From: an uncultured Paracoccaceae bacterium
Lineage (GTDB): Bacteria; Bacteroidota; Bacteroidia; Flavobacteriales; Flavobacteriaceae
Reading direction: 5' to 3'
NCBI GenBank assembly: GCA_943788135.1
Contig: CALSPC010000003.1
Span: forward strand, 310,001 to 374,000
Length of the DNA stretch: 64,000 nucleotides
A program made the translations under genes and the position numbers. This document shows positions 39,000 through 49,300 of the stretch, in pieces. The notes below the pieces were generated by a model. That model was not told where the DNA came from. It saw only the letters and a list, made by a program, of their open reading frames with translations, and did not search any database. Each line of letters starts with the position of its first letter. Within the stretch, counting starts at the first letter, position 1.

Positions 39000-39749
39000 A
39001 TGAAAGCTCCTCCAAAAAAATCCGAACCCCGATTACCCAAAAAAGCACCTAAAGCAGACGTCAGTAGAAATGGGTCTATTTATTTTGCTGTTGGACTACT
39101 CGTGATGCTGTTTATCTCCAATCAAATGATTAACTACAAAACGTATGATAAACTAGACATTGATATTGGCTCTTTAGATCTCGAGAAAGAAATTGAACAA
39201 GAAATTCCAATTATAGACCTTAAATTACCGCCACCACCGCCACCGCCACCACCCGTTGCACCTCAGGTTATTGATATTGTAGATGACGAAGAAGAGGTCG
39301 AAGAAACGGTGATTGAATCTACCGAGACGGATCAGGAAGATGAGATTTTAGAAGTTGAAGATGTTGAAGTCGAAGAGGTTAATGAAGAGGTTGAAGTCCC
39401 ATTTTCCGTAATTGAAAACGTACCAGAATATCCAGGTTGTGAAAAAGGGTCCAATGCCGACAAAAGAAAATGCATGTCTGATAAAATCGCCAAATTTGTA
39501 CAACGTAAGTTTAATACAGATTTAGCGGGGGACTTAGGCTTGTCTGGAAAACAACGAATAAATGTAATTTTTAAAATTGATAAAAATGGAAATGTAACTG
39601 GGGTGCGTTCTAGAGCACCACATCCGCGCTTAGAAAAAGAAGCCGCGCGTGTGATTAACTTGTTGCCAAAAATGAAGCCTGGACGTCAACGTGGAAAAGC
39701 GGTAGTTGTGCCCTACTCATTACCAATTACCTTTAAAGTTCAAGAGTAA
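39000..39749 (+). CDS. Energy transducer TonB, paralog 2 (tandem duplicate)
   Basis: Near-identical C-terminal domain and Pro-rich region to 38184-38900. Confidence 0.92.
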   Translation: MKAPPKKSEPRLPKKAPKADVSRNGSIYFAVGLLVMLFISNQMINYKTYDKLDIDIGSLDLEKEIEQEIPIIDLKLPPPPPPPPPVAPQVIDIVDDEEEVEETVIESTETDQEDEILEVEDVEVEEVNEEVEVPFSVIENVPEYPGCEKGSNADKRKCMSDKIAKFVQRKFNTDLAGDLGLSGKQRINVIFKIDKNGNVTGVRSRAPHPRLEKEAARVINLLPKMKPGRQRGKAVVVPYSLPITFKVQE

Positions 39750-39773
39750 ATTCTTTGTATTTATGTATACTTT

Positions 39774-39800
39774 AAAAATCCCGCCTCGGCGGGATTTTTA
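39774..39800 (+). terminator. Rho-independent terminator after tonB paralog 2
   Basis: Same AAATCCCGCCTCGGCGGGATTT hairpin as after paralog 1. Confidence 0.88.
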
Positions 39801-40256
39801 TTAGTTATGTTTTAAGTATATATATTTTTTTTCATAATCGATCACAGCATGCCCCTTTTTGAGTATATCTGCACCAATGATTCCATCAATGGGGGCTGAA
39901 TCAACAGCGTTGAATGCAGTGTTAATATAGCTCAAATCTATCAATGCAATTGGAAAACGTTTTTTTATCCATCCACCAATTTTAATGGTATTATTTTTAG
40001 AATGAAAAGTGTCAATTTGATCAGGGCCAGCTCCGCTGGCTTTAATACTTGAAGGACTCGAATGTAGCTTGAAATGGTCTTTACGCTCAAGGTCTAAAAA
40101 GGTTGTAGAAGCACCGGTGTCTAAGATGAAAACGCCTTTTACGCCATTAATTTTACAAATGATCTTAAAATGATTAGAGACCATAGCGTGCATTTTTATT
40201 CTAAAATAGGATTTCTCCATGAGAAATTCGGACAACGGAACTTGAGGTGTTTTCAA
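39801..40256 (-). CDS. Retropepsin-like (clan AA) aspartic protease
   Basis: VFILDTGASTTFLD catalytic motif, PIDGIIGADILKKGHAVIDYEKKYIYL. Confidence 0.8.
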   Translation of the reverse strand: MKTPQVPLSEFLMEKSYFRIKMHAMVSNHFKIICKINGVKGVFILDTGASTTFLDLERKDHFKLHSSPSSIKASGAGPDQIDTFHSKNNTIKIGGWIKKRFPIALIDLSYINTAFNAVDSAPIDGIIGADILKKGHAVIDYEKKYIYLKHN

Positions 40257-40305
40257 AGTAAAATATTTTTAACAAAGATACTATTCAAAATCTTACTTTT
40301 GCACT

Positions 40306-41073
40306 ATGATAATCACAGATACACATACTCACCTATATAGCGAAGCTTTTGACGAAGACCGAACAGAAGTTATTGAGCGAGCACTCGCTGCGGGTGTCAC
40401 ACGGTTTTTTATTCCAGCAATTGATTCTACATATACACAAGCAATGTATGCACTAGAACAAAGCTATCCAGAACATATGTTTTTGATGATGGGGCTTCAT
40501 CCCACGCATGTTAAAGAAAATTATTTAGAAGAGTTGTCACACATTAAAGATCAACTGGCTGCTCGAAAATTTGTAGCAATTGGCGAAATTGGGATTGACC
40601 TTTACTGGGACAAAAGCACATTGCCGCTTCAGCAACAGTTGTTTAGAGCGCAAATTCAGTTGGCCAAACAGTATAAATTACCTATTGTGATCCATTGTCG
40701 AGATGCTTTTGATGAGGTGTTTGAAATTTTAGAAGAAGAAAAAGGACCAGATCTTTTTGGTATTTTTCATTGTTTTACAGGAAGTTTGGAGCAGGCCAAA
40801 CAAGCGATCTCCTATAATATGAAACTAGGAATCGGTGGTGTTGTGACATTTAAAAACGGAAAAATTGATCAATTTTTAAATCAAATCGATTTAAAACACA
40901 TTGTTCTAGAAACCGACGCACCTTACTTATCACCGGTACCTTACAGAGGAAAACGCAATGAAAGTAGTTATGTTTTGAATGTTTTAGAAAAGGTAGCGGA
41001 TATTTATGGCGCCTCAAAAGCGTATATTGCAGAGGTCACGACCCAAAACTCAAAAACTGTTTTTAAATTTTAA
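40306..41073 (+). CDS. tatD: TatD family hydrolase
   Basis: DTHTHLYSEAF, GEIGIDLYWDKS, PIVIHCRDAFDE, IFHCFTGS, LETDAPYLSPVPYRGKRNE. Confidence 0.95.
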   Translation: MIITDTHTHLYSEAFDEDRTEVIERALAAGVTRFFIPAIDSTYTQAMYALEQSYPEHMFLMMGLHPTHVKENYLEELSHIKDQLAARKFVAIGEIGIDLYWDKSTLPLQQQLFRAQIQLAKQYKLPIVIHCRDAFDEVFEILEEEKGPDLFGIFHCFTGSLEQAKQAISYNMKLGIGGVVTFKNGKIDQFLNQIDLKHIVLETDAPYLSPVPYRGKRNESSYVLNVLEKVADIYGASKAYIAEVTTQNSKTVFKF

Positions 41074-41078
41074 ATCCA

Positions 41079-42101
41079 ATGAAACCACAAATCCTACTTA
41101 TTTATACTGGCGGTACTATTGGGATGATGAAAGACCCCGTTACCGGGACTCTACAAGCATTTGATTTTGCAGCTCTCTTAGATAAAATTCCAGAACTAAA
41201 TTTGTTAGACTGTAATATTGATACGGTATCTTTTGAAACCCCAATAGATTCGTCTAATATCAACCCTTCGCATTGGATTTCAATTGCAACTCTTATAGAG
41301 GATAATTACAAGACTCATGACGGGTTTGTAGTCCTTCATGGTAGTGATACAATGAGCTATACTGCATCAGCACTAAGTTTTATGTTAGAAAATCTTTCGA
41401 AACCTGTTATTTTTACGGGATCACAATTGCCAATAGGCGATTTAAGAACAGATGCAAAAGAAAATTTAATTACATCTATCCAAATTGCAGCCCTTCATAA
41501 CAACAATACACCAATTATAAAAGAAGTGGGATTGTATTTTGAATATAAATTATTAAGAGGAAATAGAACAACAAAAATTAATGCCGAACATTTTGAGGCG
41601 TTTGCGTCCTTAAATTTTCCGGCGCTTCTAACCTCTGGAGTCCACTTGACGGTTCATCATGAATTGTTACATAAACACTATGCTCAGGCCCCATTAATGG
41701 TGCATAAAAAACTGGACCCAAATATTGTGCTGATAAAGCTATTTCCAGGAATTACAGCAGTTATATTACAATCAATATTAGAAATTCCAAATTTAAAAGC
41801 CTGTGTTATAGAAAGCTACGGTAGTGGGAATGCCACTACTGAAACCTGGTTTTTAGAAGGTATTCAAGATGCAATATCCAAAGGGGTATATGTAATTAAT
41901 GTCACCCAATGCGCAGGAGGCAGTGTTCATATGCGTAAATATCAGACGGGAAAACGCCTTGAGGAAATGGGTGTCATTTCTGGAAAGGACATGACAACCG
42001 AGTCTGCAATCACTAAATTAATGTACATGTTGGGGCTTCAAATTCCAAAAAATATGTTCAAAACTGTTTTTGAAACCGGGATTCGTGGCGAAATATCATA
42101 A
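41079..42101 (+). CDS. ansA: Type I L-asparaginase
   Basis: ILLIYTGGTIGMM, VVLHGSDTMSYTASALSFML, TGSQLPIGDLRTDAKENL. Confidence 0.95.
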   Translation: MKPQILLIYTGGTIGMMKDPVTGTLQAFDFAALLDKIPELNLLDCNIDTVSFETPIDSSNINPSHWISIATLIEDNYKTHDGFVVLHGSDTMSYTASALSFMLENLSKPVIFTGSQLPIGDLRTDAKENLITSIQIAALHNNNTPIIKEVGLYFEYKLLRGNRTTKINAEHFEAFASLNFPALLTSGVHLTVHHELLHKHYAQAPLMVHKKLDPNIVLIKLFPGITAVILQSILEIPNLKACVIESYGSGNATTETWFLEGIQDAISKGVYVINVTQCAGGSVHMRKYQTGKRLEEMGVISGKDMTTESAITKLMYMLGLQIPKNMFKTVFETGIRGEIS

Positions 42102-42172
42102 AATTAACGCTTAAAAATTTTAGCAATCAAACAATTTTTTCTTTATTTGGCAAGCAATAAAAGCAATAAACT

Positions 42173-42257
42173 AGAGAGGTGGCCGAGTGGCTTAAGGCGC
42201 ACGCTTGGAAAGCGTGTATACGGCAACGTATCGAGGGTTCGAATCCCTTCCTCTCTG
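42173..42257 (+). tRNA. tRNA-Ser (GGA)
   Basis: AGAGAGG...CCTCTCT acceptor, anticodon loop TTGGAAA, long variable arm, TTCGAAT T-loop, discriminator G. Confidence 0.95.
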
Positions 42258-42448
42258 CAATTACTTAAGTATTAATAACGTATCTTTTTTTCTGAAGCGG
42301 ATTAATAGATTTCTTTTTTAAGATGATTAGTTTAAGTTCAATTAAAATTTATCGAGTTTTGTTGTTTTTATTTTTGTAATTACATTTTTTTTATATCTTT
42401 AACATCTTATACAAACATTATAATTTTAATAAAAATCAATAAATAACA

Positions 42449-43234
42449 ATGAAAAGACTAATTCCAATCCTAGCTATCGCATTCATGACAGCATTCGGGT
42501 CTCTAAACGCGACTTCTTACACGAACATGAGCACGAACTCTTTTGTATCTACAATTGTAAACCCAGTTCAAGATGAAGCAGCTTCGGCCGATGCTGAAGA
42601 ATCTTTAGGGTTTCACCAAGAACTTAAAAAACGATTTATTGAAGGTGGTCCAGGATTTATGGGCATCGTTTTATTGTGTCTTATTTTAGGACTCGCAATT
42701 GCAATTGAAAGAATTATATTTTTAAACCTTTCAACGACCAATTCAAAAAAATTAATTGATGAAGTAGAAGGCGCATTAGCTTCTGGAGGTTTAGATGCCG
42801 CTAAGGAAGTTTGTAGAAATACAAAAGGTCCTATTGCTTCTATCTTCTATCAAGGTTTAGACCGTGCAAACGAAGATTTAGATGCCGCTGAAAAAGCAGT
42901 TGTTGCTTACGGTGGTGTTCAAATGGGACAGCTGGAGAAAAACGTATCTTGGATCTCTTTATTTATCGCTTTAGCACCAATGTTAGGATTCATGGGAACT
43001 GTAATCGGAATGATTCAAGCCTTTGATAAAATTGAAGCTGCAGGAGATATGCAACCTTCACTTGTTGCCGGTGGTATTAAAGTAGCACTTTTAACAACCG
43101 TATTTGGTCTGATTGTTGCCATTATATTACAAATATTCTATAATTATATTATTGCTAAAATTGATAGCATTGTAAACAACATGGAAGACTCCTCTATATC
43201 ATTAATGGATATATTGGTAAAAAACAAAAAATAA
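42449..43234 (+). CDS. exbB: MotA/TolQ/ExbB proton channel family protein
   Basis: APMLGFMGTVIGMIQAFDKIEAAGDMQPSLVAGGIKVALLTTVFGLIVAI. Confidence 0.93.
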   Translation: MKRLIPILAIAFMTAFGSLNATSYTNMSTNSFVSTIVNPVQDEAASADAEESLGFHQELKKRFIEGGPGFMGIVLLCLILGLAIAIERIIFLNLSTTNSKKLIDEVEGALASGGLDAAKEVCRNTKGPIASIFYQGLDRANEDLDAAEKAVVAYGGVQMGQLEKNVSWISLFIALAPMLGFMGTVIGMIQAFDKIEAAGDMQPSLVAGGIKVALLTTVFGLIVAIILQIFYNYIIAKIDSIVNNMEDSSISLMDILVKNKK

Positions 43235-43262
43235 TAACACCACAATACGAAATCAAATAATT

Positions 43263-43703
43263 ATGGATTTACAAAAATTATTGAAGATTGTAGCTATTGT
43301 CATCGGTGTGATTTCAATCTTTTTCCTTGGCAGTATTATATCTACAGGGGATGAAGCTATAAAAGCAGGCGAAGCCAGCGGTACAATTGATGTCTTTATG
43401 AATGTATCTTACATCATTTTAGGCATTGCGGTTCTCGTTGTCTTAATTTTCTCAGTACTTAACTTAGTGTCCAATACTGCAGGGCTTAAAAACACACTTA
43501 TGGGTGTTGGTGCATTTGTAGTACTTGCTTTACTGTGTTACTTTGGGTTTGCTACTGGCGTCGAAACAACGCTTAAAGACGGAGATATTCTTTCTGAAAG
43601 CGGATCTAAACTCGTAGGAGCAGGTTTGTACTTATTCTATTTCTTGGCAGTTATTGCTGGAGGAATAATGTTAGGCTTCGGAATCAAAAAAATGGCAAAA
43701 TAA
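43263..43703 (+). CDS. Conserved membrane protein of unknown function between exbB and exbD
   Basis: 146 aa with four predicted TM segments, compact operon spacing. Confidence 0.7.
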   Translation: MDLQKLLKIVAIVIGVISIFFLGSIISTGDEAIKAGEASGTIDVFMNVSYIILGIAVLVVLIFSVLNLVSNTAGLKNTLMGVGAFVVLALLCYFGFATGVETTLKDGDILSESGSKLVGAGLYLFYFLAVIAGGIMLGFGIKKMAK

Positions 43704-43704
43704 T

Positions 43705-44310
43705 ATGGCAAAGCGATCCGCACCTGAAGTCAATGCCGGTTCAATGGCCGATATTGCCTTCTTACTGTTAATATTTTTCTTGGTGACAACAACTATAGAA
43801 AAGGACTCTGGTATCAACCGGAAACTTCCTCCTATAGAAGAAACTGAAGAAGACGTTGTAATCAAACAAAAAAACATTTTCACAGTACTGTTGAATGGTA
43901 AAGATCAATTGCTTGTTGAAGAGGAATTGATGGAGCTCAAAGATTTGAGAGCTGCGGCTGTTGAGTTTTTGGATAATAATGGAGATCAATCTTGTACCTA
44001 TTGTAATGGTGCTAAAGATCCTTCGTCATCAGATAATCCAGACAAAGCAATTATTTCTTTGAAAAATGAACGTGAGACGTCTTATGCAGCCTACATATCG
44101 GTTCAAAATGAATTGGTAGCTGCCTATAATGTGCTTCGTAATAAAAGAGCACTTGTACTCGGATCACAAGAGGGCTTCTTGGATATGAATTTTGTACAAA
44201 TGCAAAAGAATTATAAAGATGCGCGTTTCGTTGGAAATAAAACGAAACTGAAAGAGATAATCGATCAGATAAAGATAGAGTATCCACAAAAACTTTCTGA
44301 AGTTCAGTAG
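43705..44310 (+). CDS. exbD: Biopolymer transporter ExbD, paralog 1 (with periplasmic CxxC insert)
   Basis: EVNAGSMADIAFLLLIFFLVTTTI; insert DQSCTYCNGAKDPSSSDNPDKAIISL. Confidence 0.9.
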   Translation: MAKRSAPEVNAGSMADIAFLLLIFFLVTTTIEKDSGINRKLPPIEETEEDVVIKQKNIFTVLLNGKDQLLVEEELMELKDLRAAAVEFLDNNGDQSCTYCNGAKDPSSSDNPDKAIISLKNERETSYAAYISVQNELVAAYNVLRNKRALVLGSQEGFLDMNFVQMQKNYKDARFVGNKTKLKEIIDQIKIEYPQKLSEVQ

Positions 44311-44335
44311 TTTAATTTAAAAGAAAACAAACAAA

Positions 44336-44815
44336 ATGTCAAAATTTAAAAAGAAAACGGACGGCGGCATACCAGCGATTTCCACAGCTTCGCTTCCAGA
44401 TATTGTATTTATGTTACTGTTCTTTTTTATGGTAGCTACGGTGATGCGCGAAAATTCACTTAAAATCAAAAACGCGCTTCCTGTTGCAAATCAAGTTGAG
44501 AAACTCGACAAGAAAAACCCTGTTAGTTATATCTACATGGGAAAACCAAGTACGGGCTATGAGAAATTTGGAACAGAATCAAGAATTCAATTGAACGACC
44601 AGTTTGCAGAGCTTTCAGAAGTTGGTGCATTTATCAGTGCTGAAAGAGCAGCTTTAAGAGAGGAATTAATTCCATTTCTTACCGTTGCCCTTAAAGTTGA
44701 TAAAGAAGCTAATATGGGAATTGTAGGCGATGTCAAACAAGAACTTAGAAAAGTCAATGCGCTCAAAATTAACTACACCACCGGTGTTGGAGATGCAATG
44801 ACTAATATGAACTAG
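44336..44815 (+). CDS. exbD: Biopolymer transporter ExbD, paralog 2
   Basis: IPAISTASLPDIVFMLLFFFMVATVM. Confidence 0.9.
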   Translation: MSKFKKKTDGGIPAISTASLPDIVFMLLFFFMVATVMRENSLKIKNALPVANQVEKLDKKNPVSYIYMGKPSTGYEKFGTESRIQLNDQFAELSEVGAFISAERAALREELIPFLTVALKVDKEANMGIVGDVKQELRKVNALKINYTTGVGDAMTNMN

Positions 44816-44834
44816 TATTCGATCTAAAACAATT

Positions 44835-44866
44835 AAAAGGCATTCTATTAGAATGCCTTTTTTTAT
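44835..44866 (+). terminator. Rho-independent terminator of the exb operon
   Basis: AAAAGGCATTC-TATTA-GAATGCCTTTT plus T-run. Confidence 0.85.
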
Positions 44867-44899
44867 TTATTTTAGTACCATTAAACAAAGCTACCCTGT

Positions 44900-45583
44900 A
44901 TGAATTCACGTCTATTTTTAGTGTTTTTTTGGAATTGTTTTGTGTGTGTAAGCGCACAATCCAATACAGAAATTGGTTCTGACAGTTTGTATAGAGAAGA
45001 TCAAATTTATGTAGGGGTTACTTATAATGCTCTTAATAATTTACCAACTGGTGTCTCTCAAAATAGTTTCTCTACAGGCTTTAACCTTGGGGTGATAAGA
45101 GACTTTCCTATTAATAAACGTCGGAATATAGCCATTGGTTTAGGGCTTGGGTATTCCGTTAACCTCTTTAATCAAAACATAAAAATTGGGTCATCATCAC
45201 CTTCAAGTTATACTATTTTAGAGGGTATTGAATACTCAAAAAATAATTTTTCACAACAGTTATTCGAAGTTCCTTTAGAATTGCGTTGGCGAACATCTAA
45301 CGCTGAAACCTATAAATTTTGGCGAATATACACTGGAGTTAAGTTGGGATATGTGATCGCTTCAAAATCTGTTTATGAGGACAGTTCAGGTCGTGAAACC
45401 CAACACGGTTTAGAAGGGATGAATTCATGGCAATACGGCCTAACAATGAGTGTTGGGTATAATACGTGGAACGGCTATATTTATTACGGTTTAAATCCGA
45501 TTTTTGATTCTGTGTCGACAACAACTTCACAGCCTATAGAAATGACAGCTCTAAAAATTGGTCTTATTTTCTATATGTTATAG
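44900..45583 (+). CDS. PorT/porin-like outer-membrane beta-barrel protein
   Basis: Signal peptide then alternating amphipathic strands (NIAIGLGLGYSVNLF, LFEVPLELRWRTS, IYTGVKLGYVIA). Confidence 0.65.
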   Translation: MNSRLFLVFFWNCFVCVSAQSNTEIGSDSLYREDQIYVGVTYNALNNLPTGVSQNSFSTGFNLGVIRDFPINKRRNIAIGLGLGYSVNLFNQNIKIGSSSPSSYTILEGIEYSKNNFSQQLFEVPLELRWRTSNAETYKFWRIYTGVKLGYVIASKSVYEDSSGRETQHGLEGMNSWQYGLTMSVGYNTWNGYIYYGLNPIFDSVSTTTSQPIEMTALKIGLIFYML

Positions 45584-46186
45584 CCAATAGTTCACTACTA
45601 GAAGTTGCGGAATCACCCCAAGAACAAGTCCAACTACTAATTCTTTTACGGTATGTGCATTTAAATGTAAGCGAGAACTTGCCATTGCGCCCATAATAAC
45701 AATAAAAAGCGCAAAAGTACTCATAAAGGAATGTCCATAGTGCAAATCTATAAGTACCATAAAAAAGAAAACGCCTCCGGTACTCATCATATGAATGCTT
45801 GATTTGAATTTAAGAAATGCTAAAAACAACCCTCCTAAAGAGGTGATCGTCATCCCCAAAAACAAATAATGTAATTCTACACTTGTAGATTTGGATAAAA
45901 CATTGAAACTTAAGTTTCCAATAATTAAACTATTAAGAAGTAAAGGCCAGATTCGTTCTTTAGATGTTTTAAGATGAATGGTTTGTACGACATTCATTTT
46001 TTTTAAAATATAATACAATATGAGTGGAAGAATAACACTCCAAAAAATAATTGAAACCAACCAAAAGCTGATGTTAATTGCGGGATATTGGATTGGAGTT
46101 ACTGAGAAGTAATACACAGCACCAATCCATGGCATCAATAACGGATGTAAAAGATAAGAGATACTTTTCAAAAAGGATGTTAACAT
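45578..46186 (-). CDS. Integral membrane protein, PAP2-like C-terminus
   Basis: Multiple TM segments; SSRLHLNAHTVKELVVGLVLG resembles PAP2-related membrane proteins. Confidence 0.55.
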   Translation of the reverse strand: MLTSFLKSISYLLHPLLMPWIGAVYYFSVTPIQYPAINISFWLVSIIFWSVILPLILYYILKKMNVVQTIHLKTSKERIWPLLLNSLIIGNLSFNVLSKSTSVELHYLFLGMTITSLGGLFLAFLKFKSSIHMMSTGGVFFFMVLIDLHYGHSFMSTFALFIVIMGAMASSRLHLNAHTVKELVVGLVLGVIPQLLVVNYWL

Positions 46187-46355
46187 AGTAGGGTTTTCTT
46201 ATGTAATAGTACTAAAAAATAAGGATTAAAGTTACTCCTAAAGATAAAATAAGCCAGAAAATTTCGGGAATACCATCAAAACACAAAATGACTCGCTTAA
46301 TTCAGCGACGTTTTGTTTAAATTTCTTAATTTTGCGAACTTAATAACAACGAAGA

Positions 46356-49300
46356 ATGAGCGCGACATTTCCTGAGTATAAAGGACTTAACTTACCAAAT
46401 CTAGCAAGTGAGATGCTACAGTTTTGGGAAGACCATGATATTTTTGATAAAAGTATCAGCACAAGAGAGGGGAAAACACCTTATGTGTTTTTTGAGGGTC
46501 CGCCATCTGCTAATGGATTGCCAGGCGTACACCATGTGTTGGCACGTGCTATAAAAGATATATTTCCCCGTTACAAAACCATGAAAGGCTTTCAGGTAAA
46601 ACGAAAAGCAGGATGGGATACCCATGGTCTGCCTATAGAATTGGGAGTTGAAAAAGAACTGGGAATTACAAAAGAAGATATTGGTAAAACCATTTCTATT
46701 GAAGATTATAATGCGGCTTGTCGAACCGCAGTAATGCGTTATACAGATATTTGGAATGATCTTACTCAGAAAATGGGCTACTGGGTCAATATGGATGACC
46801 CCTATATTACTTACGATTCAAAATACATGGAAAGTGTATGGTGGTTGCTCAAACAAATTTATAATAAAAAACTAATTTATAAAGGCTATACAATCCAGCC
46901 CTATTCGCCAAAAGCAGGAACTGGATTAAGCTCTCATGAGCTAAATCAACCTGGGACATACCAGGATGTTACCGATACAACTATTGTAGCGCAATTCAAA
47001 GCGATTTCGGAGTCACTCCCTGAATTTCTGCAAAACGAAGGTCCTATTTTGTTTTTAGCATGGACAACAACTCCTTGGACTTTACCTAGTAATACCGCGC
47101 TCACTGTTGGGCCTAAAATAGAATATGTACTGGTTAAAACCTATAACCAATATACTTTTGAGCCCTCTAATGTAGTGGTTGCAAAAGCGTTGGTAGGAAA
47201 ACAGTTTAGTGGAAAATTTAAAGAAGTCGATAGTTTAAATGGTTTGGAAGGTTATACCTCTTCAGACAAGACGATTCCATTTCATGTCGTCAAATCATTC
47301 ACAGGAAAAGAATTGGTTGGAATCGTCTATGAACAATTGTTAGACTATGCGTTACCAAACGACAATCCACAAGATGCTTTTAGAATTATTTCAGGGGATT
47401 TTGTAACCACGGAAGATGGAACAGGAATTGTGCATACTGCACCAACGTTTGGAGCAGATGATGCGCTTGTTGCTAAGCAAGCCAGTCCTGAAATTCCACC
47501 ACTATTGGTAAAAGATGAAGACGATAACTTGGTGCCTCTAGTCGATTTACAAGGACGGTTTAGACCTGAAGTTGCAGAATTTGCTGGACGTTTTGTGAAA
47601 AATGAATATTACCCTAATGGAGAAGCTCCCCAAAAATCGGTAGATGTTGAGTTGGCAATTAAATTAAAAACAGAAAACAAAGCCTTTAAAGTTGAAAAAT
47701 ATAAGCATAGTTATCCAAATTGTTGGAGAACTGATAAGCCTATTTTATATTATCCACTAGACTCTTGGTTTATCAAAGTGACCGACGTTAAAGAACGGAT
47801 GTTCGATTTGAACAAAACCATTAATTGGAAACCTAAAAGTACGGGTGAAGGACGTTTTGGAAACTGGTTAGCAAATGCAAACGATTGGAATTTGTCGCGT
47901 TCGCGGTATTGGGGTATTCCACTTCCAATTTGGAGAACAGAAGACGGAAAAGAAGAAATTTGTATTGGTTCTGTTGAAGAATTGAAAACAGAAATGCAAA
48001 AAGCAGTGCAAGCTGGTGTTTTAGAACATGCTATTTTTGAGGATTTTGTAGTTGGGGATTATTCCCTTGAAAATTATGCTAAAATCGACCTGCATAAAAA
48101 TATTGTAGATACTATTATATTAGTATCCCCATCAGGACAACCAATGCATCGTGAGCGTGATTTAATTGATGTATGGTTCGATTCAGGGAGTATGCCGTAT
48201 GCGCAATGGCATTATCCATTTGAAAATAAAGACCTAATTGATGATCAAAAAGCTTTTCCAGCTGACTTTATTGCTGAAGGAGTCGATCAAACACGAGGGT
48301 GGTTTTATACGCTTCATGCGATTGCAACCATGGTTTTCGATTCTGTTGCCTATAAAAATGTGGTTTCTAATGGGCTTGTACTCGACAAAAATGGACAAAA
48401 AATGTCTAAACGTTTAGGGAATGCAACGGATCCTTTTGAAACCTTATCAACATATGGACCAGATGCTACGCGATGGTATATGATTAGTAATGCTAATCCG
48501 TGGGACAATTTAAAGTTTGATCCGGAAGGAATTGAAGAAGTGAAACGAAAGTTTTTTGGAACGTTATATAACACCTATTCTTTTTTTACACTCTATGCTA
48601 ATATTGATAAGTTCAATTATTCTGAGAAGGAAATTCCAAGTCAAGAACGCCCAGAAATTGACCGTTGGATTTTATCAGAATTAAATTCATTAATTGAGAA
48701 AGTGGATGCGTATTACGCAGACTATGAGCCTACAAAAGCTGCGCGGGTTATTTCCGAGTTCACTCAAGAATATTTGAGTAACTGGTATGTTCGTCTAAGT
48801 AGAAGACGTTTTTGGAAAGGGGCGTATGAAACGGATAAAATATCGGCCTATCAAACCTTATATACTTGCATGGTTACCATTGCAAAGCTTGGCGCACCCA
48901 TTGCACCGTTTTTTATGGATCGCCTCTATTTAGATTTGAACGCTGTAACAAACAAAGAAACTTTCGAAAGTGTTCATTTAGCAAATTTCCCCTCATCAGA
49001 TTCTACACTGATAGATAAAAATCTGGAACGTAAAATGGAGCAAGCTCAAACGATTTCATCACTAGTATTATCGTTACGCGCAAAAGAAAAAATTAAAGTG
49101 CGTCAGCCTCTGCAAAAAATAATGATTCCAGTAAACTCTGCCTCTCAAAAAGAGGAAATATTAGCCATTGCAGATCTTGTTAAGCACGAAGTTAACGTCA
49201 AAGAAGTCGAGCTTTTAGAAGATGCTTCAGATATTTTGGTGAAACAAATTAAACCCAACTTTAAAGCCCTCGGCCCTCGGTTTGGTAAGGCTATGAAGTC

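Noticed and set aside
38926-39800. Repeated CCCGCCTCGGCGGG hairpins as a CRISPR or REP-type array
   Set aside because: Only two copies, each directly behind a tonB gene with a T-run; they are terminators copied by the gene duplication.
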